Positions 1 through 9,671 are shown, counted from the first letter of the stretch. The stretch is 64,000 nucleotides of DNA from Terriglobia bacterium (GCA_021324615.1 JAJPIT010000099.1:20890-84889), one strand, 5' to 3'. The notes: generated by a model from the sequence alone, not told the origin. Made by a program: numbers and translations.

Positions 1-1148
1 AGCTGCGCGGCGGTGGCGGTGTCGGCGAGCGGGCGCCACTTGCGCCCGGCCTTGCGGTCGAGATCGGCGGCGACGATTGCCAGCTCATCGCGGAAATCCT
101 GGGGAGTAAAAAGCCCGCTGCGCGCCGCCAGCACTTCGCCCAGATACTGCGTAAGCCCTTCGTAGACCCATAGCAGATCGCCTTTCATGGGCTCGCTATA
201 ATCGGGCGTGACCAGGCCGGCCGGGCGGCGGAATTTCCCGTTCCAGGAGTGGACGAACTCGTGCGGCAGCAGGTCGGCGTTCGCCTTGAGCGCGCTTTCC
301 TCCAGCAGGGCGCGCTCGCGGACGCGGTCATCGCTCGACTCGTGATGCTCCAGGCCGAAGCTGGCGACGTGATCGCTCAGCGTGTACAGAAAGTGATAGC
401 TGCGATAATGCCGCGAACCGAACAGCGCGCCGGCTTCATTCACCAGGTTTTTGTATTTTTCGATTTGCTCCGGAGAGATTTCGATGGCGCGGTCGCTATC
501 GGCGGCAAGGTGCAGATAGTGAGCGATGCCGCCGTCGCGGCCGAGCTCGATGGTCTTATAATGCCGGCCGGTGGAGACCGGAGAATCGATCAGCGTGTTG
601 AGCGGCGCGGGTTGAAACTCGATCTGATTCGCGGATTCGCGCGCGATGGGCAGCGCGGTTCCGTAGCGCCAGGATTCCGGGACTTTCAAATTGGCCTGAA
701 AGCTGATCTGCGCCGCGGGCGGACCCTGCGGATAAAGCACGAACTGATTCCAATTGAGAACGGCGAGCTCGGTGGTGGCCGAAGCGCCGGAGGAAAAGCC
801 CGAGGTATCCGGAGGCGAGATTTGATCGAAGGCGACATCGAGCGCGGCGGCGCCGGCGGGAACGGTGACATGGAAGGCGAACATATTCGTCGAATCGCGC
901 CGCCACGCCACAGTCTGGCCGTTGGCGGTGATTCTCAGGCCGACCAGATCCACCACCGGGCCGGTGGGGCCGTGCTCGCCGGGAATCCATTCGGGATAGA
1001 GCAGCGTCATGGGACCGGGCTTGGCAGGAATGGTGAGATGAACGTGAAAGATCCGCTTGGGTGCGTCGCTGGCGTCGACGTTGAGGCGGATGGCGTCCTG
1101 CGCAAAGCAGATGCAGGCGACAAAAGTGAGAAGAAATGTCTTTTTCAT
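1..1148 (-). CDS. M61 family metallopeptidase (glycyl aminopeptidase-like), 3' end cut by window
   Basis: Predicted exported zinc aminopeptidase of family M61. Reading the minus strand from the ATG at 1148 gives about 382 residues before the window edge, so the C-terminal part (in this family the rest of the catalytic domain and usually a PDZ domain) is not seen. A hydrophobic leader ([16 protein letters not shown]) looks like a signal peptide. The N-terminal part is beta-rich. HEFVHSWNGK at about residues 296-305 is the HExxH zinc motif, and WVYEGLTQYLGE some 30 residues later supplies the third ligand Glu expected for the family. Its start overlaps the stop of the upstream DinB-like gene by 4 bases (ATGA), so the two are probably translationally coupled. 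Confidence 0.88.
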   Translation of the reverse strand, partial: MKKTFLLTFVACICFAQDAIRLNVDASDAPKRIFHVHLTIPAKPGPMTLLYPEWIPGEHGPTGPVVDLVGLRITANGQTVAWRRDSTNMFAFHVTVPAGAAALDVAFDQISPPDTSGFSSGASATTELAVLNWNQFVLYPQGPPAAQISFQANLKVPESWRYGTALPIARESANQIEFQPAPLNTLIDSPVSTGRHYKTIELGRDGGIAHYLHLAADSDRAIEISPEQIEKYKNLVNEAGALFGSRHYRSYHFLYTLSDHVASFGLEHHESSDDRVRERALLEESALKANADLLPHEFVHSWNGKFRRPAGLVTPDYSEPMKGDLLWVYEGLTQYLGEVLAARSGLFTPQDFRDELAIVAADLDRKAGRKWRPLADTATAAQ

Positions 1149-1618
1149 TTTTGGAGTTCGCGGTAATAGAAGATCAGGTCCGTCGGCGGAGGCACGGCGC
1201 CTAACTGGCGCATCATGGCCATGACTTGACCGCGATGAAGAGTCGCGTGATTCACCAGGTGCAGGATGATCTGCCACAGCGGCGCCTGATGCGAGTTGCC
1301 CTTCAGGTCTTTATAAAAAATGATGCGGTCAAGATCGGCCGCGCCGGGCGAATCGGCCCATTCTTCCCAGCGCCGCTGAAGTTTGGGCCACTCGACTTCG
1401 AGCGCGCCTTGCGCCGGTTCATAAGGCTCGCCCAAAACGCGGCAGAGCCAGATCCGGTCCGCGAAGTGGATGTGATTGAGGGTTTCAAACAGGCTTTTGT
1501 GCGAGACTTTCAGATCGCGATGAAGATCGTCCGGCGGCAGTTGCAGGGCGGCATCGAGCAGACGGCGCGAAGCCCAGCCGGAGTAGCGGAGATGAGTGCG
1601 GGCGTCTTCCGTCGTCAT
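1145..1618 (-). CDS. DinB/YfiT-like four-helix-bundle protein
   Basis: 157-residue protein of the DinB superfamily, small metal-binding four-helix bundles of mostly unknown or thiol-transfer function. The start chosen is the ATG at 1618 ([21 protein letters not shown]). The reading frame is open for 36 more codons upstream, but that extension would run deep into the preceding hydrolase gene. Three histidines stand in the expected places: [11 protein letters not shown] near residue 55, and [13 protein letters not shown] near residue 125, where the HxxxHRGQ pattern is characteristic. It overlaps both neighbours by 4 bases (ATGA at 1615-1618 and 1145-1148), so it sits in the middle of a tight three-gene operon. 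The substrate is unknown. Confidence 0.85.
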   Translation of the reverse strand: MTTEDARTHLRYSGWASRRLLDAALQLPPDDLHRDLKVSHKSLFETLNHIHFADRIWLCRVLGEPYEPAQGALEVEWPKLQRRWEEWADSPGAADLDRIIFYKDLKGNSHQAPLWQIILHLVNHATLHRGQVMAMMRQLGAVPPPTDLIFYYRELQK

Positions 1619-2496
1619 CGCAGCAGCCAGGCGCGCATGGTGCGCGAAACCAGATCGGAGGCGTCCTGCTGCACGAAATGTCCGGCGCCGGGAATGGTGA
1701 CCAGCGTCAGATCCTTGCCCATCCACTCCCAGGTGTTGTTCAGCGCGGGCGCCAGCAGAGCCGTGTCCTCCAGGCCGTGGATCATCAGCACGCTCATCTG
1801 GGTCTTCACCACCGGCGAGGTGTCCTCTCTATAGGGCGGGCGCGGGTAGTTGCGTTTGTAGTAGTTGAGCATGGCCTCGAAGTCGGATCGCTGGAACGCT
1901 TCGATATATTTTTGTTTCGCGGCCGGATCCTTTACCCAAAACGCCAGGCCTTCGGCGGTGAGTTTCGAGGCCGCATCGGGCTGCTGAAAATTCCGGGCGT
2001 AGGCGCTGGCCTCCTGCTGCTTCGGATTGTTCGCCAATTCGCGGCTGAGCCCCCGCGGATGCGGCAGGTTCAGGATGATCAGGCGGTCGGTCATCTGCGG
2101 GAGATTCAGGGCGAACTGCCAGGCGACGAGCCCGCCCCAGTCGTGGCCTACGATGACCGCCTTATCGCGTCCGAGCGCGCGGATCACCGCGGCAACGTCT
2201 CCGACCAGCAGGCGTATATCGTAATTTTCGACGCCCTTCGGTTTATCGCTGAGGTTATAGCCGCGCTGATCGATGGCGACGCACTGGAATTTATCGGCCA
2301 GCGCGGACATCTGGTCGCGCCAGGTGTACCAGAAATCGGGAAAGCCGTGGATCATGACGATCAGCGGGCCTGTGCCGAGGCTGGCGTAGTGGATTTTGAC
2401 CCCGTTTGAATCGGCGTAGCCTTCCTGGACGCGCGCTTCGATATCGGCGCCGAAGGCTGCGCCGGTGAAGACTGCGGCGGCGAGAACGGTTCGCAT
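1615..2496 (-). CDS. Alpha/beta hydrolase, epoxide-hydrolase-like, exported
   Basis: 293-residue alpha/beta hydrolase with a short hydrophobic leader ([15 protein letters not shown]), suggesting export. [10 protein letters not shown] near residue 50 is the oxyanion-hole motif of epoxide hydrolases (HGxP). GHDWGG near residue 118 carries an Asp nucleophile, which points to epoxide hydrolase or haloalkane dehalogenase chemistry rather than Ser esterase. GAGHFVQQD near the C-terminus carries the catalytic His. A cap region lies between the core halves. It is the first gene of the minus-strand operon with the DinB-like protein and the M61 peptidase. The natural substrate cannot be told from sequence. 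Confidence 0.85.
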   Translation of the reverse strand: MRTVLAAAVFTGAAFGADIEARVQEGYADSNGVKIHYASLGTGPLIVMIHGFPDFWYTWRDQMSALADKFQCVAIDQRGYNLSDKPKGVENYDIRLLVGDVAAVIRALGRDKAVIVGHDWGGLVAWQFALNLPQMTDRLIILNLPHPRGLSRELANNPKQQEASAYARNFQQPDAASKLTAEGLAFWVKDPAAKQKYIEAFQRSDFEAMLNYYKRNYPRPPYREDTSPVVKTQMSVLMIHGLEDTALLAPALNNTWEWMGKDLTLVTIPGAGHFVQQDASDLVSRTMRAWLLR

Positions 2497-2558
2497 ATAG
2501 GCTCAGTATAACGGCCCGGGGCGCGCCGGGCGGTGCTTCGGTTTAAGATGGGGATGGT

Positions 2559-3164
2559 ATGAAACGGATGGCTTTCGCTGTATTCCTCTGCCTCTCTGTT
2601 TCGGCCGCCGAGATTCCGAAGGGTACGCACCTGTTGCTGCGGATGGTCAACTCCGTCAACACGCGCACCGCTTCCGACGGCGACCAGGTTTATTTTCAGA
2701 CCGCGAGCCCGATCGCCGTGGACGGCCGCATTCTTGTGCCCGCCGGATCTTACGTGCAAGGCTCGGTTTCGCTCGCCAGGCGAAGCGGCAAAATTTCCGG
2801 CCGCGCGGAGCTGGGCATCCGCATCGAGACTCTGACGCTGGCGAGCGGCAAAGTGTATAAGATCACGCCTCGAATGGGCTCCGTTGATTCCGGCGAGAGC
2901 GGCCAGAAAGTGGAGCAGAAGGAAAACATCGTAAAGCAGGGCTCCGATGCGGGAAACGACGCGCGGCGCATCGCGATTCTGGCCGGCAGCGGAGCGGGTC
3001 TCGGCGGCATCGCGGATCGAAGCTGGTCCGGCGCGGGCATCGGCGCGGGCATTGGCGGAGCGGTCGGGATTGCGACTACGATGCTGACGCGCGGCAGAGA
3101 GGTCGAGCTGCGCCAAGGCTCGACACTCGATGTGGTTTTCGACCGGCCGGTTTCCCTGGAATAG
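2559..3164 (+). CDS. Exported hypothetical protein with glycine-rich hydrophobic segment
   Basis: 201-residue protein of unknown function. The N-terminus (KRMAFAVFLCLSVSAAE) is a clear signal peptide. The middle is beta-rich and starts with IPKGTHLLLRMVNSVNTRTASDGD, reminiscent of the beta-barrel of TrbI/VirB10-like periplasmic proteins. Around residues 145-180 lies a glycine-zipper-like stretch (GAGLGGIADRSWSGAGIGAG), which could span or associate with a membrane. It is divergent from the hydrolase operon (62-bp gap) and convergent with the DUF481 gene, so it is probably monocistronic. The resemblance to VirB10 folds is a visual impression only; no secretion genes are nearby. Confidence 0.75.
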   Translation: MKRMAFAVFLCLSVSAAEIPKGTHLLLRMVNSVNTRTASDGDQVYFQTASPIAVDGRILVPAGSYVQGSVSLARRSGKISGRAELGIRIETLTLASGKVYKITPRMGSVDSGESGQKVEQKENIVKQGSDAGNDARRIAILAGSGAGLGGIADRSWSGAGIGAGIGGAVGIATTMLTRGREVELRQGSTLDVVFDRPVSLE

Positions 3165-3173
3165 GCACGCTGG

Positions 3174-4289
3174 TTATTTCAGGGAATAGGTCAGGCCCAG
3201 CGTGAACTGGAACGAGTTTTTTCTGAAGCCCGGGGGAGGATCGTTCAAGTAGGCTTCGACGATTCCCGTGGATCCGCTCAGTTGTTTGTACACGGGCACG
3301 GTAATCAGCGCGGAAAACAGCGCCGAATAAGCGCTGGTGTTGTTCCAGGCCGGCGTCACCGAGGCGGCTTGATCGAGCGCGGCGCCATGCGGCAGCTTGC
3401 GCGTGTAGTGCTCGGCGAAAACCGATCCGATGAGATTCTTGCTCGGGCCGCTTTCAAACTCCTGGCGGATGTAGCTCACGCTGGCCCGCAGATCGAGCTG
3501 CTGGCGGGCGCTCTTGATGGCGGTCCAGCCGGCGCCGCCGTTGTAGGTTTGCTGGAGCAGCAGGCCTTGAGAGAAGTTGTGATCGAAATCGGCCTGGCCG
3601 AAGGCAAACAGGCGGGAGCTGAAGTATTGGTCCTGCTCCGCCGCGGCGTGATAGATCGAGGTTTTGATGGTGGGCGTGGAGGGCTGGGTGAGCTGGCCAT
3701 AGGACGCGGAAAAGTTGATCAGCGTGCGGTAGCCCGGGTTCATCCAATCCTCGGCCGGTTCGGCGCGAACCAGGGCCACCGCGCCGTTGAAGGTGCGATT
3801 GCTCTGCGTCGCCTGCACCAGCGTCGCTCCGGCGGTCACCTGGCCGGTCCAGTCGGCGAGAAGTCCGGCTGACCGCGTCATCGCCTTCTGGAACGCCGCT
3901 TGATCGATCACCACGGTGGAATCGGCCAGCGGAACCGCCACGGGCTGGGCGCCGGGTGAAGGAGTCACCTGAAGCTGCTGGTCCCGTTCGACCAGCGTTC
4001 CCTGGGGAATGCCCGACGTATTTTGCCGCCGGCGAAGCTTGACGCCCTTGCCGATGACAGCGACCTTGGTGGAGGTGTCCAGCTCACGGACATTTTTCCA
4101 GTCGATCGTAAGCTCGCCCAAGATATCGCTCTTGAAGGTCACCGAGGACGGGGTGGATCGAACAAAATGCCCGGCGAGCTTCTCGCCATTGGTGAAAGTG
4201 ATCGTATCCGGCCCGGCCTGAGCGCAAACCAGCATGGCACTGCAAACGGACAGAAGGAGAACGCTAAGGACGGTTTTGAGATTAGGCAT
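3174..4289 (-). CDS. DUF481-family outer-membrane beta-barrel protein
   Basis: 371-residue predicted outer-membrane protein. The ATG at 4289 gives a good signal peptide (PNLKTVLSVLLLSVCSAMLVCAQ); the longer open frame upstream lies inside ackA and is not used. Residues about 25-75 (DTITFTNGEKLAGHF to ELTIDWKNVREL) resemble the small N-terminal domain often found before DUF481. The C-terminal 200 residues show alternating polar and aromatic strands (LRASVSYIRQEFESG, NSFQFTLGLTYSLK) typical of the salt-induced YdiY/DUF481 barrel. The start overlaps the end of ackA by 8 bases, so it is probably co-transcribed with phosphoketolase and acetate kinase, though a functional link is not evident. Confidence 0.8.
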   Translation of the reverse strand: MPNLKTVLSVLLLSVCSAMLVCAQAGPDTITFTNGEKLAGHFVRSTPSSVTFKSDILGELTIDWKNVRELDTSTKVAVIGKGVKLRRRQNTSGIPQGTLVERDQQLQVTPSPGAQPVAVPLADSTVVIDQAAFQKAMTRSAGLLADWTGQVTAGATLVQATQSNRTFNGAVALVRAEPAEDWMNPGYRTLINFSASYGQLTQPSTPTIKTSIYHAAAEQDQYFSSRLFAFGQADFDHNFSQGLLLQQTYNGGAGWTAIKSARQQLDLRASVSYIRQEFESGPSKNLIGSVFAEHYTRKLPHGAALDQAASVTPAWNNTSAYSALFSALITVPVYKQLSGSTGIVEAYLNDPPPGFRKNSFQFTLGLTYSLK

Positions 4290-5355
4290 TTTCTTGAGGG
4301 ATGGCTCCTTCGAGTGTATCCAAACGCCGGGCGCCCGCCGGACCCCGCAAAAAGCGCCAGCACTCGCGCGCGATCTCCCATTCCTCCTCAGCGGGAAGGA
4401 CCAGGATCCGCGCGCGGAGAAAAGCAACCTGGCCGGCCACCGCATCGCGCAGCGGCGCGCAATTTTCGCCGATTCCGCCGGTGAACACGATCGCCTCGAC
4501 GCCGCCGAGCGCCGCGGCCATGGCGCCGATTCCGACGCACAGCCGATGCGTGTAAATGTCGAAGGCCAGCTTCGCGCGTGGATTGCCCTGGTCGATCGCC
4601 TTAAGAATTTCGCGCATATCGCCGGAGATTCCGGACACGCCCGCCAATCCCGATTCGCGGTTGAGAATATGATCCAGCCGCTCCGCCGTGTAGCCGCGAT
4701 GGCGAATCAAATAAATCAAAATTCCCGGATCGAGCGAGCCGCATCGCGTTCCCATCATTAATCCGTCGAGAGGCGTGAAGCCCATGGTGGTATCGACGCT
4801 TTTGCCGTCCAGCACGGCGCAGAGCGAGGCGCCGTTTCCAAGATGGCAGGTGACGATTCGCCGCGCGCCGGTCATCTCCGCGGCTCGCCGCGAAGCGTAT
4901 TGATGGCTGATGCCGTGAAAGCCGTATCGCCGGATGCCGTGATCGAGCCATTCGTACGGTCCGGGATAAACATAGGCGGGCGGGGCGAGCGTCGCATGAA
5001 AACCAGCGTCGAATACGGCAATCTGCGGGACCTCGAAAGCGCGGGCGGCGACATCGATCAGGCCCAGCTCGAGGCGATTGTGCTCGGGAGCGACTTCCGC
5101 TTCGCGGGCGATGGCGCTGCGGATCGTAGAAGTCAGGCGCGCGGGCTGGCGAAGGCTCCCGCCGTGAACAATGCGGTGCCCGACCGCGTCAACCGGCCGG
5201 GGCACGGATTCGAGCGCCGCCGAGAGCGAACCGGCGTCCAGATCGAAATTCTTCCGCCACAGCGGCGCGGGCGGCGCGCTCGGCGGATCGGCGGAAACCT
5301 CATCGAGCCGGCATTTCAAGCTGCTCGATCCACCGTTAAGGACGAGGATCCGCAT
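4282..5355 (-). CDS. ackA: Acetate kinase
   Basis: Converts acetyl phosphate and ADP to acetate and ATP. The 357-residue product is somewhat shorter than the usual ~400 but keeps the family blocks: LVLNGGSSSLK at the N-terminus, VGHRIVHGG near residue 58, FDAGFHATL and RRYGFHGISHQY around 115-150, HLGNGASLCAV near 172, and FTGGIGEN near 293. It lies 27 bases downstream of the phosphoketolase gene on the same strand. Phosphoketolase makes acetyl phosphate, so the pair forms a substrate-level ATP branch. The stop overlaps the start of the DUF481 gene. Confidence 0.95.
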   Translation of the reverse strand: MRILVLNGGSSSLKCRLDEVSADPPSAPPAPLWRKNFDLDAGSLSAALESVPRPVDAVGHRIVHGGSLRQPARLTSTIRSAIAREAEVAPEHNRLELGLIDVAARAFEVPQIAVFDAGFHATLAPPAYVYPGPYEWLDHGIRRYGFHGISHQYASRRAAEMTGARRIVTCHLGNGASLCAVLDGKSVDTTMGFTPLDGLMMGTRCGSLDPGILIYLIRHRGYTAERLDHILNRESGLAGVSGISGDMREILKAIDQGNPRAKLAFDIYTHRLCVGIGAMAAALGGVEAIVFTGGIGENCAPLRDAVAGQVAFLRARILVLPAEEEWEIARECWRFLRGPAGARRLDTLEGAIPQENA

Positions 5356-5382
5356 AAAAATACCGCGAGCCGGAGCGCGTTT

Positions 5383-7737
5383 CTACCTGCTCCAGGTCCA
5401 TTCACGAATCTCCGGCGCGTCCTCGCCGTGCCGGGCGATGTAGAGCTTGTGATCGATCAGGCGGTTGCGCAGTTGCTGGCGGAAGCCCGCCCCGGCGGCG
5501 CGGAGGCGCGGCACGCGATCGATCACGTCCCCGGCCAGATGCAGACGGTCGATGCGGTTCATGACCGCCATGTCGAACGGCGTCGTGGTGGTGCCTTCCT
5601 CGATGTAGCCGCGCACGTGCAGGTTGTGATGATTGGTGCGGCGATAGGTCAGGCGGTGAATCAGCCAGGGATACCCGTGGAAGGCGAAAATGACCGGCTT
5701 ATCCACGGTGAACAGCGAATCGAAGTCGTGGTCGGAAAGGCCGTGAGGATGCTCGCTTTCGGGCTGGAGCGTCATCAGGTCGACGACGTTGACCACGCGA
5801 ATCCGGATATCGGCGAAATGCTCCCGCAGCAGATCGGCGGCGGCCAGGGTTTCCAGCGTCGGAACATCGCCGCAGCAAGCCATGACCACGTCCGGATCGG
5901 CGCCCGCATCGTTGCTCGCCCAATCCCAGATGCCGATTCCGGCGGCGCAGTGCCGGATCGCCGCCTCCATGTCGAGATATTGCAGGGCCGGCTGCTTTCC
6001 GGCGACGATCACGTTTACATAATTGCAACTGCGCAGGCAGTGATCCGCCACCGAGAGCAGACAATTCGCGTCCGGGGGCAGATAGACGCGGACGATGTCC
6101 GCTTTCTTGTTCACCACGACGTCGATGAATCCCGGGTCCTGATGGCTGAAGCCGTTGTGGTCCTGCCGCCAGACGTGCGAGGTCAGCAGATAATTGAGCG
6201 AGGAGATGGGCCGCCGCCACGGCACCGCGCGCGCCTCCTTCAGCCACTTGGCGTGTTGATTGAACATCGAATCGACGATGTGCGTGAACGCCTCGTAGCA
6301 ATTGAACAGGCCGTGCCGGCCGGTCAGCAGATAGCCTTCGAGCCAGCCCTGGCAAAGGTGCTCGCTCAGCACTTCCATGACCCGGCCGTCGGCGGAAATG
6401 TGATCGTCATAGGGAAACGTCCGCGCGATCAGCTCGCGATTGGTCGCCTCGAATAATGCGCCGAGCCGGTTCGATGCCGTCTCATCCGGGCCCATCACGC
6501 GAAAATTGCGCGAGGCCGCATTCAGTTTCATGACATCGCGCAAAAATTTTCCCAGCTCGCGCGTCGCTTCCGCGAAAACGGTTCCGGGCTTTTCCACCTT
6601 CACCGCGTATTCGCGGAAATCCGGCAGGCGCAGGTCCTTGCGAAGCATCCCGCCGTTGGCATGCGGATTGGCGCCCATGCGCCGGTTGCCCTTGGGAGCC
6701 ATCTCGCGAAGCTCGGCGATCAACCGGCCGCGGTCGTCGAATAACTCTTCCGGCCGGTAGCTCTTCATCCACGCTTCGAGCATTTTCAAATGCAGCGGGT
6801 TGGAGCGCACCTCGGCGAGCGGGACCTGGTGCGCGCGGAACGTGCCCTCCACGGGAACGCCGTCCACTTCTTTCGGCCCGGTCCATCCCTTGGGCGAGAT
6901 GAGCACGATCATCGGCCAGCGCGGCCGCGATCCATCGCCGCCCGATCGCGCTTTGCGCTGGATTTCCTGGATCTCGCCGAGCACCCTCTCCAGCGTATCG
7001 GCCATGGCCTGGTGCATCGGCTCCGGCTCGTGTCCTTCGACCCAGTGCGGCGCATATCCGTAGCCGCGCAGCAGTTCGGTGAGCTCCTCGGCGGGGATGC
7101 GGGCGAGAATGGCCGGATTGGCGATCTTGTATCCGTTCAGATGCAGGATCGGGAGCACCGCTCCATCGCTCGCCGGATTGAGAAACTTATTGGAATGCCA
7201 GCTTGCCGCCAGCGCGCCGGTTTCCGCTTCTCCGTCCCCGATCACGCAGCAGGCCAGCAGATCGGGATTATCGAGCACCGCGCCGTAGGCATGCAGCAGC
7301 GAGTATCCCAGCTCGCCTCCTTCGTTGATGGACCCGGGTGTTTGCGCGGCGGCGTGGCTCGGGATTCCGCCGGGAAAGGAAAATTGCGTAAACAGGCGCT
7401 TGAGCCCTTCGGCGTCTTCGGTGATGTTGGGAAAAAATTCGCTGTAGGTTCCTTCTAAATAAGTGTTGGCCACCATCCCCGGACCACCGTGTCCCGGGCC
7501 GCAAACGTAGATCATGTTCAGGTCGTGTTTGACGATCAGCCGGTTAAGGTGGACATAGATGAAATTGAGTCCCGGCGTCGTGCCCCAGTGGCCCAGCAGC
7601 CGCGGCTTGATGTGCTCGGCGCGGAGGGGTTCGGTCAACAGCGGATTGTCGTACAAATAAATCTGGCCGGCCGAAAGATAATTGGCGGCGCGCCAGTAGG
7701 CGTCGATCTTGCGGAGCTCATCCGGCGGCAGCGGCAC
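5383..7737 (-). CDS. xfp: Xylulose-5-phosphate/fructose-6-phosphate phosphoketolase
   Basis: Thiamine-diphosphate enzyme that splits xylulose 5-phosphate (and often fructose 6-phosphate) into acetyl phosphate and an aldose phosphate. At 784 residues it is full length for the family. Seen in sequence: the N-terminal start typical of Xfp ([17 protein letters not shown]), [27 protein letters not shown] near residue 80, and the ThDP-binding GDGEAETG near 168 followed by WHSNKFLNP. The C-terminal part contains the conserved [17 protein letters not shown] block. It is the first gene of an operon with ackA, which would use its acetyl phosphate for ATP. The start is ATG at 7737. Confidence 0.96.
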   Translation of the reverse strand: MPLPPDELRKIDAYWRAANYLSAGQIYLYDNPLLTEPLRAEHIKPRLLGHWGTTPGLNFIYVHLNRLIVKHDLNMIYVCGPGHGGPGMVANTYLEGTYSEFFPNITEDAEGLKRLFTQFSFPGGIPSHAAAQTPGSINEGGELGYSLLHAYGAVLDNPDLLACCVIGDGEAETGALAASWHSNKFLNPASDGAVLPILHLNGYKIANPAILARIPAEELTELLRGYGYAPHWVEGHEPEPMHQAMADTLERVLGEIQEIQRKARSGGDGSRPRWPMIVLISPKGWTGPKEVDGVPVEGTFRAHQVPLAEVRSNPLHLKMLEAWMKSYRPEELFDDRGRLIAELREMAPKGNRRMGANPHANGGMLRKDLRLPDFREYAVKVEKPGTVFAEATRELGKFLRDVMKLNAASRNFRVMGPDETASNRLGALFEATNRELIARTFPYDDHISADGRVMEVLSEHLCQGWLEGYLLTGRHGLFNCYEAFTHIVDSMFNQHAKWLKEARAVPWRRPISSLNYLLTSHVWRQDHNGFSHQDPGFIDVVVNKKADIVRVYLPPDANCLLSVADHCLRSCNYVNVIVAGKQPALQYLDMEAAIRHCAAGIGIWDWASNDAGADPDVVMACCGDVPTLETLAAADLLREHFADIRIRVVNVVDLMTLQPESEHPHGLSDHDFDSLFTVDKPVIFAFHGYPWLIHRLTYRRTNHHNLHVRGYIEEGTTTTPFDMAVMNRIDRLHLAGDVIDRVPRLRAAGAGFRQQLRNRLIDHKLYIARHGEDAPEIREWTWSR

Positions 7738-7786
7738 ACTTCCCTTCTATCACAGCCGCGGCAGAGACTGACGCCGCGGAAACGCG

Positions 7787-8965
7787 CTAGTCCGGCTTGA
7801 CGATCGCAAAGGCGTTGTCCTTGAACTCGATCTCCCGCACTTTTCCGCGGGGGCCGATGGTTCCCAGCGACTGCCCGTTGAACTTCACCACGAGGCCGCC
7901 GGCGTTGCCGGTGCGCAACCGCGCATCCTGCTCCAAATCGAACCTTCTCGATTCGCCCGGTGAAATTAATCCGGCGAACAGGCGCCGCCCGTCCTGGCCG
8001 GTCAGCGCCACCCAGGACGGCTCCGAGGCGGTGATCTCCACGCGCATCGGTTCCACGTGCGCGGCTGGCGCGGGAGCGGGCAGGCTTGCCGGCGCGGCGG
8101 CCGGGGCCGCTTCGGGGATCGGACGCCGGGAGGGCGCCGTGGTCGCCAGCGCCGGCTTGACCGGATGCGCCGGCCACATCTTCCATGCTGCAAACACAGC
8201 CACGGCCACGATCAGGACGCCGGCTCCCGCCAACGCCCCCCGATGGACCCGGCGCGGGGAAACCGGCAGCGCCGAGGCCGGCGCGATCCGCTCAATCTGC
8301 TGCGCCGCCTGATCGCAAAAACCTTCCACCGCGGAGAGAAGATTCCGGAAGCTCTCTTCGGCCGCCGCCGATTGCGAGCGCAGATCGCGGATCTGCGCGG
8401 AATGCTCGTCCACCTTGCGCTCAACGCGCGCCAGCCGCGCCGCCAATCCCGGGTCTTCCTCGCGATTTTTTCCGAACAGGCTGGATCCCGCGCCGCTCAC
8501 CGCCGGAAGATGCGGGGCCTGCTCCGCGTTCGCGGCGGCCAGCATCTGAATCTCTTCGCGGATCCGCAGGGCGTCGCGGCGCGAGAGGCAGCGCCACTCT
8601 GAAGGCTCCGAATCGTGCTCGGATGGATATAGCCCGAATCCGATCAGCTCGTCTTCGCCGATGGCGTCGGTAATGCGGGCAAACTGGGCGATGGTGGCGC
8701 GGCGCAGCGCGGTGGTGCCGTCGAAGGCGGCGTAGAAAGCCTGTACCTGCTGGGGCGTCACCTCTCCCACGTACTCGGCGGTGAAGTTCAGGCTCTGATT
8801 GTCGAAATCGAACCCCAGCCATTCGCCGCTGCGCCCGTCGATGTGAACATCCTCGGCGAGCATGCGCAAGAACTTCTGTGCCTCCTCCACCACACCCGCC
8901 AGTTTGTGCAGCGGCACGCCGACGCCGCCGCGGCTGAGCTCAATGCGCACTCTCAGACGCGCCAT
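7787..8965 (-). CDS. Membrane protein with RodZ-like C-terminal (DUF4115) domain
   Basis: 392-residue bitopic membrane protein. Residues 1-140 form a soluble domain I do not recognise, which begins RLRVRIELSRGGVGVPLHKLAG. Residues ~170-220 are a predicted coiled coil (ARVERKVDEHSAQIRDLRSQ). One transmembrane segment lies near 240-262 (GALAGAGVLIVAVAVFAAW), followed by an Ala/Pro linker. The last 80 residues (MRVEITASEPSWVALTGQDG, then LISPGESRRFDL) match the DUF4115 domain at the C-terminus of the cell-shape protein RodZ. The N-terminal helix-turn-helix of RodZ is absent. The start overlaps the stop of the TPR gene by one base (TGATG). A role in envelope or cytoskeleton coupling is inference. 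Confidence 0.75.
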   Translation of the reverse strand: MARLRVRIELSRGGVGVPLHKLAGVVEEAQKFLRMLAEDVHIDGRSGEWLGFDFDNQSLNFTAEYVGEVTPQQVQAFYAAFDGTTALRRATIAQFARITDAIGEDELIGFGLYPSEHDSEPSEWRCLSRRDALRIREEIQMLAAANAEQAPHLPAVSGAGSSLFGKNREEDPGLAARLARVERKVDEHSAQIRDLRSQSAAAEESFRNLLSAVEGFCDQAAQQIERIAPASALPVSPRRVHRGALAGAGVLIVAVAVFAAWKMWPAHPVKPALATTAPSRRPIPEAAPAAAPASLPAPAPAAHVEPMRVEITASEPSWVALTGQDGRRLFAGLISPGESRRFDLEQDARLRTGNAGGLVVKFNGQSLGTIGPRGKVREIEFKDNAFAIVKPD

Positions 8966-9426
8966 CAGGAGCTCCGTAGCCGTTCGACGGTCTGCCGGCT
9001 CAATCGATATTCGATGGCGTCGCCGCCCGGCGCGGCTGCGGGCGCGATTTGCCGGAAATACCGAGCCGCCGCCTCGTAATCGCGCCGCTCCACCGCCACC
9101 ACCACCAATCCCTGAAGCGCCGCCGCGGACCGGCTGTTTAGCTCCAGAAGCCGCCGCGAATACTCCTCCACCCGCCCCAGGTGGAAACGCTCCACGCTCA
9201 TGGCGATTAGATTCGCCAGCGCCTCCTCGTGCTTCGGATCCACCGCCAGCAGGCGCTCATAGCGCTCCTCGGCTTCCTCAAACCGCCCGAGCATCTGCCG
9301 CGCCACCGCCGAGCCGAACAGCGCCAGCAAATCCCCTTCTTCTTCCGCCGCAAAACAGGCCAGCGCCTCCTCAAACCGGCCCAGGTTAAGCAGCCGCTCG
9401 CCGGTTACTACACCATCCGGCGGCAT
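8965..9426 (-). CDS. TPR-repeat protein
   Basis: 153-residue soluble protein made of tetratricopeptide repeats: LLNLGRFEEALACFAAEEEG, QMLGRFEEAEERYERLLAVD and RVEEYSRRLLELNSRSAAAL are successive helix pairs with TPR spacing. The ATG at 9426 is preferred because the repeats begin directly after it; the same frame is open further upstream but that extension is low-complexity and unlike protein. It is immediately upstream of, and overlaps, the RodZ-like membrane protein gene, suggesting the two are made together and may interact. TPRs indicate protein-protein contact only; the partner is unknown. Confidence 0.7.
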   Translation of the reverse strand: MPPDGVVTGERLLNLGRFEEALACFAAEEEGDLLALFGSAVARQMLGRFEEAEERYERLLAVDPKHEEALANLIAMSVERFHLGRVEEYSRRLLELNSRSAAALQGLVVVAVERRDYEAAARYFRQIAPAAAPGGDAIEYRLSRQTVERLRSS

Positions 9427-9671
9427 CGTTCCCGAATCCAGCGCCACAGGAGCACCCACACCGAGGTGGAATCCGGCAGCCGGGTGAACAGATCCGGCGC
9501 CGCCGCGATCCGCGCCGGACGTACCATTCGGGGTACCACCATCTCCCAGCGCTCGTTGTCTGCCGACCGCGAAAGCGTTTGCCAAGTCACTGGGAACCGG
9601 AAAATTACGGGGCCAACTGTGTTAGAACTAGAAGTACTGATCAACGGCAAGGTCGATTGTAACCGAGACAT
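9408..9671 (-). CDS. Possible small ORF upstream of the TPR gene (uncertain)
   Basis: An 87-codon open frame whose last 19 bases overlap the TPR gene start. Third positions in the 3' half (from about 9545 down) are G/C-rich as in true genes here, and the encoded C-terminus (SVWVLLWRWIRERCRRMV) is Trp/Arg-rich. The 5' half has near-random third positions, so if the gene is real the start is probably an internal ATG (MVVPRMVRPARI), giving about 44 residues. No homology is recognised. It could equally be a leader region for the operon. Confidence 0.3.
   Translation of the reverse strand: MSRLQSTLPLISTSSSNTVGPVIFRFPVTWQTLSRSADNERWEMVVPRMVRPARIAAAPDLFTRLPDSTSVWVLLWRWIRERCRRMV

Noticed and set aside
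249..1166. 305-codon plus-strand frame at the left edge
   Set aside because: Antisense to the M61 peptidase, whose HExxH and Glu motifs are read cleanly on the minus strand; that gene is cut by the window edge, so it is easy to miss.
4843..6456. 537-codon plus-strand open frame over ackA/xfp
   Set aside because: Antisense shadow of two clear enzymes. The translation has no recognisable fold and there is no ribosome-binding site.
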